NCBI GenBank assembly: GCA_946800325.1
Contig: OX326958.1
Coordinates: 6,954,001-7,018,000, forward strand
Source: Luzula sylvatica
Lineage: Eukaryota > Streptophyta > Magnoliopsida > Poales > Juncaceae
Reading direction: 5' to 3'
Length of the DNA stretch: 64,000 nt
The translations under genes were made by a program, and so were the position numbers. The notes beneath the pieces were generated by a model. That model did not search any database. It was not told where the DNA came from and was given only the letters and a program-made list of their open reading frames with translations. Of this stretch, positions 49,801 to 61,465 are shown piece by piece (position 1 is the first letter of the stretch; every line of letters begins with the position of its first letter).

Positions 49801-51252
49801 TGAAGAAAACCACAAACTAATTTTCTTTTTTTGAAGAAAACCACAAACTAATTTTCTTTTTTTGAAGAAAACCACAAACTAATTTTATTTTTTTGAAGAA
49901 AACCACAAACTAATTTTTTTTTTTGAAGAAACCCACAAACTAATTTTATATTTTTGAAGAAAACCACAAACTAATTTTCTTTTGTAGAAGAAAACCACAA
50001 ACTAATTTTCTTTTTTTGAAGAAAACCACAACTAATTTTTCTTTTTTTTGAAGAAAACCATAAACTAATTTATTTTTTTTGAAGAAAACCACAAACTAAT
50101 TTTCTTTTTCTTTTTTGAAGAAAACAACAAACTAATTTTTCTTTTTTTGAAGAAAACCACAAACTAATTTCCTTTTTTTGAAGAAAACCACAATTTTTTC
50201 TGGTTTTCTTCAAAAAACCACAAACTAATTTTCTTTTTTTGAAGAAAACCACAAACTAATTTTTCTTAGTATGAAGAAAACCACAAACTAATTTTTTTTT
50301 TTTGAAGAAAACCACAAACTAATTTTCTTTTTTTGAAGAAACCACAAACTAATTTTCTTTTTTTTTGAAGAAAACCACAAACTAATTTTTCTTTTTTTGA
50401 AGAAAACCACAACTAATTTTTCTTTTTTTGAAGAAAACCACAAACTAATTTATTTTTTTTGAAGAAAACCACGAACTAATTTTAATGTTTTTTTTTTTTT
50501 TGAAGAAAACCACAAACTAATTTTCTTTTTGTGAAGAAAACAACAAACTAATTTTCTTTTTTTTAAAGAAAACCACAAACTAATTTTTTTTTTCTGGTTT
50601 TCTTCAAAAAACCACAAACTAATTTTCTTTTTTTGAAGAAAACCACAAACTAATTTTCTTTTTTTGAAGAAAACCACAAACTAATTTTATTTTTTTGAAG
50701 AAAACCACAAACTAATTTTCTTTTTTTGAAGAAACCCACAAACTAATTTTATATTTTTGAAGAAAACCACAAACTAATTTTCTTTTGTAGAAGAAAACCA
50801 CAAACTAATTTTCTTTTTTTGAAGAAAACCACAACTAATTTTTCTTTTTTTTGAAGAAAACCACAAACTAATTTATTTTTTTTGAAGAAAACCACAAACT
50901 AATTTTCTTTTTCTTTTTTGAAGAAAACCACAAACTAATTTTTCTTTTTTTGAAGAAAACCACAAACTAATTTCCTTTTTTTGAAGAAAACCACAATTTT
51001 TTCTGGTTTTCTTCAAAAAACCACAAACTAATTTTCTTTTTTTGAAGAAAAACCTCAAACTAATTTTCTTTTTTTGAAGAAACCACACACGAATTTCTTT
51101 TTTTGAAACAAACTAATTTTCTTTTTTTGAAGAAAACCACAAACTAAGTTTCTTTTTTTGAAGAAACCACAAACTAATTTTATTTTTTTGAAGAAAACCA
51201 CAAACTAATTTTCTTTTTTTGAATAAAACGACAAACTAATTTTTCTTTTTTT
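43833..51252. repeat. Higher-order repeat family D, copy 2 (about 7420 bp)
   Basis: This copy matches 36332-43832 throughout. The last matched marker is GAATAAAACGAC at 43801, found again at 51221; the next monomers differ. Inverted cores are at 44079, 45447, 45887, 46281, 46690, 47956, 48396, 49763, 50202, 50596 and 51005. Near 47877 the block goes directly from a consensus monomer to the CTTTTTGTGAAG marker, skipping about 259 bp present in copy 1. The right half of this copy is also the first unit of the 3939-bp pair. Confidence 0.85.
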
Positions 51253-51598
51253 GAAGAAAACCACAATATATTTTCTTTTTTTCAATAAAACAACAAAATA
51301 ATTTTCTTTTTTTTGAAGAAAACCACAAACTAATTTTCTTTTTTTGAAGAAAACCACAAACTAATTTTCTTTTTTTGAAGAAAACCACACTAATTTTCTT
51401 TTTTTGAAACAAACTAATTTTCTTTTTTTGAAGAAAACCACAAACTAATTTTTCTTAGTATGAAGAAAACCACAAACTAATTTTTTTTTTTTTGAAGAAA
51501 ACCACAAACTAATTTTCTTTTTTTGAAGAAACCACAAACTAATTTTCTTTTTTTTTGAAGAAAACCACAAACTAATTTTTCTTTTTTTGAAGAAAACC
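47660..51598. repeat. 3939-bp tandem duplication, unit 1
   Basis: Every landmark from 47701 (TTATTTATTTTGAAG) to 51088 recurs exactly 3939 bp later: inverted cores 47956, 48396, 49763, 50202, 50596 and 51005 match 51895, 52335, 53702, 54141, 54535 and 54944. I noticed one clear difference, a C missing in the T tract near 49495 compared with 53434. This is among the most similar large pairs in the window and is likely among its youngest duplications, unless it is an assembly artefact. Confidence 0.9.
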
Positions 51599-54500
51599 AC
51601 AACTAATGTTTCTTTTTTTGAAGAAAACCACAAACTAATTTATTTATTTTGAAGAAAACCACAAACTAATTTTCTTTTTTTTTGAAGAAAACCACAAACT
51701 AATTTTCTTTTTTTGAAGAAAACCACAAACTAATTTTCTTTTTTTGAAGAAAACCACACACTAATTTTCTTTTTTTGAAACAAACTAATTTTCTTTTTTT
51801 GAAGAAAACCACAAACTAATTTTCTTTTTGTGAAGAAAACAACAAACTAATTTTCTTTTTTTTAAAGAAAACCACAAACTAATTTTTTTTTTCTGGTTTT
51901 CTTCAAAAAACCACAAACTCATTTTCTTTTTTTGAAGAAAACCACAAACTAATTTTCTTTTTTTGAAGAAAACCACAAACTAATTTTCTTTTTTTGAAGA
52001 AAACCACAAACTAATTTTATTTTTTTGAAGAAAACCACAAACTAATTTTTTTTTTTTGAAGAAACCCACAAACTAATTTTATATTTTTGAAGAAAACCAC
52101 AAACTAATTTTCTTTTGTAGAAGAAAACCACAAACTAATTTTCTTTTTTTGAAGAAAACCACAACTAATTTTTCTTTTTTTTGAAGAAAACCATAAACTA
52201 ATTTATTTTTTTTGAAGAAAACCACAAACTAATTTTCTTTTTCTTTTTTGAAGAAAACAACAAACTAATTTTTCTTTTTTTGAAGAAAACCACAAACTAA
52301 TTTCCTTTTTTTGAAGAAAACCACAATTTTTTCTGGTTTTCTTCAAAAAACCACAAACTAATTTTCTTTTTTTGAAGAAAACCACAAACTAATTTTTCTT
52401 AGTATGAAGAAAACCACAAACTAATTTTTTTTTTTTGAAGAAAACCACAAACTAATTTTCTTTTTTTGAAGAAACCACAAACTAATTTTCTTTTTTTTTG
52501 AAGAAAACCACAAACTAATTTTTCTTTTTTTGAAGAAAACCACAACTAATTTTTCTTTTTTTGAAGAAAACCACAAACTAATTTATTTTTTTTGAAGAAA
52601 ACCACGAACTAATTTTAATGTTTTTTTTTTTTTTGAAGAAAACCACAAACTAATTTTCTTTTTGTGAAGAAAACAACAAACTAATTTTCTTTTTTTTAAA
52701 GAAAACCACAAACTAATTTTTCTTTTTTTGAAGAAAACCACAACTAATTTTTCTTTTTTTGAAGAAAACCACAAACTAATTTATTTTTTTTGAAGAAAAC
52801 CACAAACTAATTTTAATGTTTTTTTTTTTTTTGAAGAAAACCACAAACTAATTTTCTTTTTGTGAAGAAAACAACAAACTAATTTTCTTTTTTTGAAGAA
52901 AACCACAAACTAATTTTCTTTTTTTGAAGAAAACCACAGACTAATTTTCTTTTTTTGAAGAAAACCACGAACTAATTTTCTTTTTTTGAAGCAAACCACA
53001 CACTAATTTTCTTTTTTTGAAACAAACTAATTTTCTTTTTTTGAAGAAAACCACAAAGTAATTTTTCATAGTTTGAAGAAAACCACAAACTAATTTTCTT
53101 TTTTTGAAGAAAACCACAAACTAATTTTCTTTTTTTGAAGAAAACCACAACTAATTTTTCTTTTTTTGAAGAAAACCACAAACTAATTTATTTATTTTGA
53201 AGAAAACCACAAACTAATTTTCTTTTTTTTTGAAGAAAACCACAAACTAATTTTCTTTTTTTGAAGAAAACCACAAACTAATTTTCTTTTTTTGAAGAAA
53301 ACCACACACTAATTTTCTTTTTTTGAAACAAACTAATTTTCTTTTTTTGAAGAAAACCACAAACTAATTTTTCTTAGTATGAAGAAAACCACAAACTAAT
53401 TTTTTTTTTTTGAAGAAAACCACAAACTAATTTTCTTTTTTTGAAGAAACCACAAACTAATTTTCTTTTTTTTTGAAGAAAACCACAAAGTAATTTTTCT
53501 TTTTTTGAAGAAAACCACAACTAATTTTTCTTTTTTTGAAGAAAACCACAAACTAATTTATTTTTTTTGAAGAAAACCACAAACTAATTTTAATTTTTTT
53601 TTTTTTTGAAGAAAACCACAAACTAATTTTCTTTTTGTGAAGAAAACAACAAACTAATTTTCTTTTTTTTAAAGAAAACCACAAACTAATTTTTTTTTTC
53701 TGGTTTTCTTCAAAAAACCACAAACTCATTTTCTTTTTTTGAAGAAAACCACAAACTAATTTTCTTTTTTTGAAGAAAACCACAAACTAATTTTCTTTTT
53801 TTGAAGAAAACCACAAACTAATTTTATTTTTTTGAAGAAAACCACAAACTAATTTTTTTTTTTGAAGAAACCCACAAACTAATTTTATATTTTTGAAGAA
53901 AACCACAAACTAATTTTCTTTTGTAGAAGAAAACCACAAACTAATTTTCTTTTTTTGAAGAAAACCACAACTAATTTTTCTTTTTTTTGAAGAAAACCAT
54001 AAACTAATTTATTTTTTTTGAAGAAAACCACAAACTAATTTTCTTTTTCTTTTTTGAAGAAAACAACAAACTAATTTTTCTTTTTTTGAAGAAAACCACA
54101 AACTAATTTCCTTTTTTTGAAGAAAACCACAATTTTTTCTGGTTTTCTTCAAAAAACCACAAACTAATTTTCTTTTTTTGAAGAAAACCACAAACTAATT
54201 TTTCTTAGTATGAAGAAAACCACAAACTAATTTTTTTTTTTTGAAGAAAACCACAAACTAATTTTCTTTTTTTGAAGAAACCACAAACTAATTTTCTTTT
54301 TTTTTGAAGAAAACCACAAACTAATTTTTCTTTTTTTGAAGAAAACCACAACTAATTTTTCTTTTTTTGAAGAAAACCACAAACTAATTTATTTTTTTTG
54401 AAGAAAACCACGAACTAATTTTAATGTTTTTTTTTTTTTTGAAGAAAACCACAAACTAATTTTCTTTTTGTGAAGAAAACAACAAACTAATTTTCTTTTT

Positions 54501-55537
54501 TTTAAAGAAAACCACAAACTAATTTTTTTTTTCTGGTTTTCTTCAAAAAACCACAAACTAATTTTCTTTTTTTGAAGAAAACCACAAACTAATTTTCTTT
54601 TTTTGAAGAAAACCACAAACTAATTTTATTTTTTTGAAGAAAACCACAAACTAATTTTCTTTTTTTGAAGAAACCCACAAACTAATTTTATATTTTTGAA
54701 GAAAACCACAAACTAATTTTCTTTTGTAGAAGAAAACCACAAACTAATTTTCTTTTTTTGAAGAAAACCACAACTAATTTTTCTTTTTTTTGAAGAAAAC
54801 CACAAACTAATTTATTTTTTTTGAAGAAAACCACAAACTAATTTTCTTTTTCTTTTTTGAAGAAAACCACAAACTAATTTTTCTTTTTTTGAAGAAAACC
54901 ACAAACTAATTTCCTTTTTTTGAAGAAAACCACAATTTTTTCTGGTTTTCTTCAAAAAACCACAAACTAATTTTCTTTTTTTGAAGAAAAACCTCAAACT
55001 AATTTTCTTTTTTTGAAGAAACCACACACGAATTTCTTTTTTTGAAACAAACTAATTTTCTTTTTTTGAAGAAAACCACAAACTAAGTTTCTTTTTTTGA
55101 AGAAACCACAAACTAATTTTATTTTTTTGAAGAAAACCACAAACTAATTTTCTTTTTTTGAATAAAACGACAAACTAATTTTTCTTTTTTTGAAGAAAAC
55201 CACAATATATTTTCTTTTTTTCAATAAAACAACAAAATAATTTTCTTTTTTTTGAAGAAAACCACAAACTAATTTTCTTTTTTTGAAGAAAACCACAAAC
55301 TAATTTTCTTTTTTTGAAGAAAACCACACTAATTTTCTTTTTTTGAAACAAACTAATTTTCTTTTTTTGAAGAAAACCACAAACTAATTTTTCTTAGTAT
55401 GAAGAAAACCACAAACTAATTTTTTTTTTTTTGAAGAAAACCACAAACTAATTTTCTTTTTTTGAAGAAACCACAAACTAATTTTCTTTTTTTTTGAAGA
55501 AAACCACAAACTAATTTTTCTTTTTTTGAAGAAAACC
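51599..55537. repeat. 3939-bp tandem duplication, unit 2
   Basis: This is the second unit of the 3939-bp pair. The rare AACTAATGTTTC monomer at 51601 recurs at 55540 at the same shift, after which similarity to the unit start persists only to about 55582: there TTTATTTATTTT becomes TTTATTTTTTTT. It carries the same loss of about 259 bp that separates D copy 2 from D copy 1, so that loss came before this duplication. Confidence 0.9.
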
Positions 55538-58500
55538 ACAACTAATGTTTCTTTTTTTGAAGAAAACCACAAACTAATTTATTTTTTTTGAAGAAAACCA
55601 CAAACTAATTTTAATGTTTTTTTTTTTTTTGAAGAAAACCACAAACTAATTTTCTTTTTGTGAAGAAAACAACAAACTAATTTTCTTTTTTTGAAGAAAA
55701 CCACAAACTAATTTTCTTTTTTTGAAGAAAACCACAGACTAATTTTCTTTTTTTGAAGAAAACCACGAACTAATTTTCTTTTTTTGAAGCAAACCACACA
55801 CTAATTTTCTTTTTTTGAAACAAACTAATTTTCTTTTTTTGAAGAAAACCACAAAGTAATTTTTCATAGTTTGAAGAAAACCACAAACTAATTTTCTTTT
55901 TTTGAAGAAAACCACAAACTAATTTTCTTTTTTTGAAGAAAACCACAACTAATTTTTCTTTTTTTTGAAGAAAACCACAAACTAATTTATTTATTTTGAA
56001 GAAAACCACAAACTAATTTTCTTTTTTTTTGAAGAAAACCACAAACTAATTTTCTTTTTTTGAAGAAAACCACAAACTAATTTTCTTTTTTTGAAGAAAA
56101 CCACACACTAATTTTCTTTTTTTGAAACAAACTAATTTTCTTTTTTTGAAGAAAACCACAAACTAATTTTTCTTAGTATGAAGAAAACCACAAACTAATT
56201 TTTTTTTTTTTGAAGAAAACCACAAACTAATTTTTCTTTTTTTGAAGAAACCACAAACTAATTTTCTTTTTTTTTGAAGAAAACCACAAACTAATTTTTC
56301 TTTTTTTGAAGAAAACCACAACTAATTTTTCTTTTTTTGAAGAAAACCACAAACTAATTTATTTTTTTGAAGAAAACCACAAACTAATTTTAATTTTTTT
56401 TTTTTTTTGAAGAAAACCACAAACTAATTTTCTTTTTGTGAAGAAAACAACAAACTAATTTTCTTTTTTTTAAAGAAAACCACAAACTAATTTTTTTTTC
56501 TGGTTTTCTTCTAAAAACCACAAACTAATTTTCTTTTTTTGAAGAAAACCACAAACTAATTTTCTTTTTTTGAATAAAACCACAAACTAATTTTCTTTTT
56601 TTGAAGACAACCACAAACTAATTTTATTTTTTTGAAGAAAACCACAAACTAATTTTCTTTTTTTGAAGAAACCCACAAACTAATTTTATATTTTTGAAGA
56701 AAACCACAAACTAATTTTCTTTTGTAGAAGAAAACCACAAACTAATTTTCTTTTTTTGAAGAAAACCACAACTAATTTTTCTTTTTTTTGAAGAAAACCA
56801 CAAACTAATTTATTTTTTTTGAAGAAAACCACAAACTAATTTTCTTTTTCTTTTTTGAAGAAAACCACAAACTAATTTTTCTTTTTTTGAAGAAAACCAC
56901 AAACTAATTTCCTTTTTTTGAAGAAAACCACAATTTTTTCTGGTTTTCTTCAAAAAACCACAAACTAATTTTCTTTTTTTGAAGAAAAACCACAAACTAA
57001 TTTTCTTTTTTTGAAGAAACCACACACGAATTTTCTTTTTTTGAAACAAACTAATTTTCTTTTTTGAAGAAAACCACAAACTAAGTTTCTTTTTTTGAAG
57101 AAACCACAAACTAATTTTTCTTTTTTTGAAGAAAACCACAATATATTTTCTTTTTTTGAAGAAAACCACAAACTAAGTTTCTTTTTTTGAAGAAAACCAC
57201 AAACTAATTTTCTTTTTTTGAAGAAAACCACAAACTAATTTTCTTTTTTTGAAGAAAACCACACTAATTTTCTTTTTTTGAAACAAACTAATTTTCTTTT
57301 TTTGAAGAAAACCACAAACTAATTTTTCTTAGTATGAAGAAAACCACAAACTAATTTTTTTTTTTTTGAAGAAAACCACAAACTAATTTTCTTTTTTTGA
57401 AGAAACCACAAACTAATTTTCTTTTTGTTTGAAGAAAACCACAAACTAATTTTTCTTTTTTTGAAGAAAACCACAACTAATTTTTCTTTTTTTGAAGAAA
57501 ACCACAAACTAATTTATTTTTTTTGAAGAAAACCACAAACTAATTTTAATGTTTTTTTTTTTTTGAAGAAAACCACAAACTAATTTTCTTTTTGTGAAGA
57601 AAACAACAAACTAATTTTCTTTTTTTGAAGAAAACCACAAACTAATTTTCTTTTTTTGAAGAAAACCACAGACTAATTTTCTTTTTTTGAAGAAAACCAC
57701 GAACTAATTTTCTTTTTTTGAAGCAAACCACACACTAATTTTCTTTTTTTGAAACAAACTAATTTTCTTTTTTTGAAGAAAACCACAAAGTAATTTTTCA
57801 TAGTTTGAAGAAAACCACAAACTAATTTTCTTTTTTTGAAGAAAACCACAAACTAATTTTCTTTTTTTGAAGAAAACCACAACTAATTTTTCTTTTTTTT
57901 GAAGAAAACCACAAACTAATTTATTTATTTTGAAGAAAACCACAAACTAATTTTCTTTTTTTTTGAAGAAAACCACAAACTAATTTTCTTTTTTTGAAGA
58001 AAACCACAAACTAATTTTCTTTTTTTGAAGAAAACCACACACTAATTTTCTTTTTTTGAAACAAACTAATTTTCTTTTTTTGAAGAAAACCACAAACTAA
58101 TTTTTCTTAGTATGAAGAAAACCACAAACTAATTTTTTTTTTTTTGAAGAAAACCACAAACTAATTTTCTTTTTTTGAAGAAACCACAAACTAATTTTCT
58201 TTTTTTTTGAAGAAAACCACAAACTAATTTTTCTTTTTTTGAAGAAAACCACAACTAATTTTTCTTTTTTTGAAGAAAACCACAAACTAATTTATTTTTT
58301 TGAAGAAAACCACAAACTAATTTTAATTTTTTTTTTTTTTTGAAGAAAACCACAAACTAATTTTAATTTTTTTTTTTTTTTGAAGAAAACCACAAACTAA
58401 TTTTCTTTTTGTGAAGAAAACAACAAACTAATTTTCTTTTTTTTAAAGAAAACCACAAACTAATTTTTTTTTCTGGTTTTCTTCTAAAAACCACAAACTA

Positions 58501-60030
58501 ATTTTCTTTTTTTGAAGAAAACCACAAACTAATTTTCTTTTTTTGAATAAAACCACAAACTAATTTTCTTTTTTTGAAGACAACCACAAACTAATTTTAT
58601 TTTTTTGAAGAAAACCACAAACTAATTTTCTTTTTTTGAAGAAACCCACAAACTAATTTTATATTTTTGAAGAAAACCACAAACTAATTTTCTTTTGTAG
58701 AAGAAAACCACAAACTAATTTTCTTTTTTTGAAGAAAACCACAACTAATTTTTCTTTTTTTTGAAGAAAACCACAAACTAATTTATTTTTTTTGAAGAAA
58801 ACCACAAACTAATTTTCTTTTTCTTTTTTGAAGAAAACCACAAACTAATTTTTCTTTTTTTGAAGAAAACCACAAACTAATTTCCTTTTTTTGAAGAAAA
58901 CCACAATTTTTTCTGGTTTTCTTCAAAAAACCACAAACTAATTTTCTTTTTTTGAAGAAAAACCACAAACTAATTTTCTTTTTTTGAAGAAACCACACAC
59001 GAATTTTCTTTTTTTGAAACAAACTAATTTTCTTTTTTTGAAGAAAACCACAAACTAAGTTTCTTTTTTTGAAGAAACCACAAACTAATTTTTCTTTTTT
59101 TGAAGAAAACCACAATATATTTTCTTTTTTTGAAGAAAACCACAAACTAAGTTTCTTTTTTTGAAGAAAACCACAAACTAATTTTCTTTTTTTGAAGAAA
59201 ACCACAAACTAATTTTCTTTTTTTGAAGAAAACCACACTAATTTTCTTTTTTTGAAACAAACTAATTTTCTTTTTTTGAAGAAAACCACAAACTAATTTT
59301 TCTTAGTATGAAGAAAACCACAAACTAATTTTTTTTTTTTTGAAGAAAACCACAAACTAATTTTCTTTTTTTGAAGAAACCACAAACTAATTTTCTTTTT
59401 TTTTGAAGAAAACCACAAACTAATTTTTCTTTTTTTGAAGAAAACCACAACTAATTTTTCTTTTTTTGAAGAAAACCACAAACTAATTTATTTTTTTTGA
59501 AGAAAACCATAAACTAATTTTAATGTTTTTTTTTTTTTTGAAGAAAACCACAAACTAATTTTCTTTTTGTGAAGAAAACAACAAACTAATTTTCTTTTTT
59601 TGAAGAAAACCACAAACTAATTTTCTTTTTTTGAAGAAAACCACAGACTAATTTTCTTTTTTTGAAGAAAACCACGAACTAATTTTCTTTTTTTGAAGCA
59701 AACCACACACTAATTTTCTTTTTTTGAAACAAACTAATTTTCTTTTTTTGAAGAAAACCACAAAGTAATTTTTCATAGTTTGAAGAAAACCACAAACTAA
59801 TTTTCTTTTTTTGAAGAAAACCACAAACTAATTTTCTTTTTTTGAAGAAAACCACAACTAATTTTTCTTTTTTTTGAAGAAAACCACAAACTAATTTATT
59901 TATTTTGAAGAAAACCACAAACTAATTTTCTTTTTTTTTGAAGAAAACCACAAACTAATTTTCTTTTTTTGAAGAAAACCACAAACTAATTTTCTTTTTT
60001 TGAAGAAAACCACAAACTAATTTTCTTTTT
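55384..60030. repeat. Tandem units of about 1.94-1.97 kb
   Basis: Markers at 55384 and 55770 recur at 57319 and 57704 (shift 1934-1935) and again at 59293 and 59679 (shift 1974-1975). The 39-bp gain in the second interval is explained by a doubled 40-bp monomer at 58302-58381. Inverted cores are at 56502, 56942, 58475 and 58915. In the 56502 and 58475 cores the A run after GGTTTTCTTC is interrupted (CTTCTAAAAACC), a change shared by these two units and not seen elsewhere. The third unit is truncated near 60030. Confidence 0.8.
58302..58381. repeat. Doubled 40-bp long monomer
   Basis: Two identical 40-bp monomers (GAAGAAAACCAC, AAACTAATTTTAA, then a T15 tract) lie head to tail. The corresponding place in the preceding unit, near 56370-56410, has a single copy. 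This is a one-monomer expansion caught between otherwise matching units and accounts for their 39-bp length difference. Confidence 0.85.
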
Positions 60031-61465
60031 TTGAAGAAAACCACAAACTAATTTTCTTTTTTTGAAGAAAACCACAACTAATTTTTCTTTTTTTTGAAGA
60101 AAACCACAAACTAATTTATTTTTTTTGAAGAAAACCACAAACTAATTTTCTTTTTCTTTTTTGAAGAAAACCACAAACTAATTTTTCTTTTTTTGAAGAA
60201 AACCACAAACTAATTTCCTTTTTTTGAAGAAAACCACAATTTTTTCTGGTTTTCTTCAAAAAACCACAAACTAATTTTCTTTTTTTGAAGAAAAACCACA
60301 AACTAATTTTCTTTTTTTGAAGAAACCACACACGAATTTTCTTTTTTTGAAACAAACTAATTTTCTTTTTTTGAAGAAAACCACAAACTAAGTTTATTTT
60401 TTTGAAGAAACCACAAACTAATTTTATTTTTTTGAAGAAAACCACAAACTAATTTTCTTTTTTTGAATAAAACGACAAACTAATTTTTCTTTTTTTGAAG
60501 AAAACCACAATATATTTTCTTTTTTTCAATAAAACAACAAAATAATTTTCTTTTTTTTGAAGAAAACCACAAACTAATTTTCTTTTTTTGAAGAAAACCA
60601 CAAAATAAAAAAAATTTTTTGAAGAAAACCACAAAATAATTTTCTTTTTTTTAAGAAAACCACAACTAATTTTGCTTTTTTTGAAGAAAACCACAAACTA
60701 ATTTTCTTTTTTTGAAGAAAACCACAAACTAATTTTCTTTTTTTGAAGAAAACCACAAACTAATTTTCTTTTTTTGAAGAAAACCACAGACTAATTTTCT
60801 TTTTTTGAAGAAAACCACGAACTAATTTTCTTTTTTTGAATCAAACCACACACTAATTTTCTTTTTTTGAAACAAACTAATTTTTGTTTTTTGAAGAAAA
60901 CCACAAAGTAATTTTTCTTAGTTTGAAGAAAACCACAAACTAATTTTCTTTTTTTGAAGAAAACCACAAACTAATTTTCTTTTTTTGAAGAAAACCACAA
61001 ACTAATTTTCTTTTTTTGAAGAAAACCACAACTAATTTTTCTTTTTTTTGAAGAAAACCACAAACTAATTTATTTATTTTGAAGAAAACCACAAACTAAT
61101 TTTCTTTTTTTTTGAAGAAAACCACAAACTAATTTTCTTTTTTTGAAGAAAACCACAAACTAATTTTCTTTTTTTGAAGAAAACCACAAACTAATTTTCT
61201 TTTTTTGAAGAAAACCACAAACTAATTTTCTTTTTTTTAAGAAAACCACAACTAATTTTTCTTTTTTTTGAAGAAAACCACAAACTAATTTATTTATTTT
61301 GAAGAAAACCACAAACTAATTTTCTTTTTTTTTGAAGAAAACCACAAACTAATTTTCTTTTTTTGAAGAAAACCACAAACTAATTTTATGTTTTTGAAGA
61401 AAACCACACACTAATTTTCTTTTTTTGAAACAAACTAATTTTCTTTTTTTGAAGAAAACCACAAA
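60031..61465. repeat. Block with family C-type order plus a 220-bp duplication
   Basis: From about 60040 to 60700 the order matches family C (about 30030-30690): inverted core at 60248, the GAATAAAACGAC monomer at about 60470, CAATATA near 60508 and CAATAAAACAAC near 60527. An A8 run occurs at 60607-60614 where related monomers have T. From 60700 the monomers are mostly consensus. The TTTATTTATTTT marker occurs at about 61069 and 61289, a local tandem duplication of 220 bp. Confidence 0.75.

Noticed and set aside
58783..59205. Minus-strand open frame of 140 codons, and about 140 shorter ones (60-131 codons) all along the array
   Set aside because: With a 31-bp period the three frames are visited in turn, so a perfect array reads Lys-Leu-Val-Cys-Gly-Phe, then Ile-Ser-Leu-Trp-Phe-Ser, then Glu-Asn-stop every 93 bp. 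Longer frames exist only where indels skip the stop frame. Those I checked start at GTG or TTG, and their composition (Lys, Phe, Leu, Ser) simply reflects the repeat. There is no family motif, and no long frame on the + strand.
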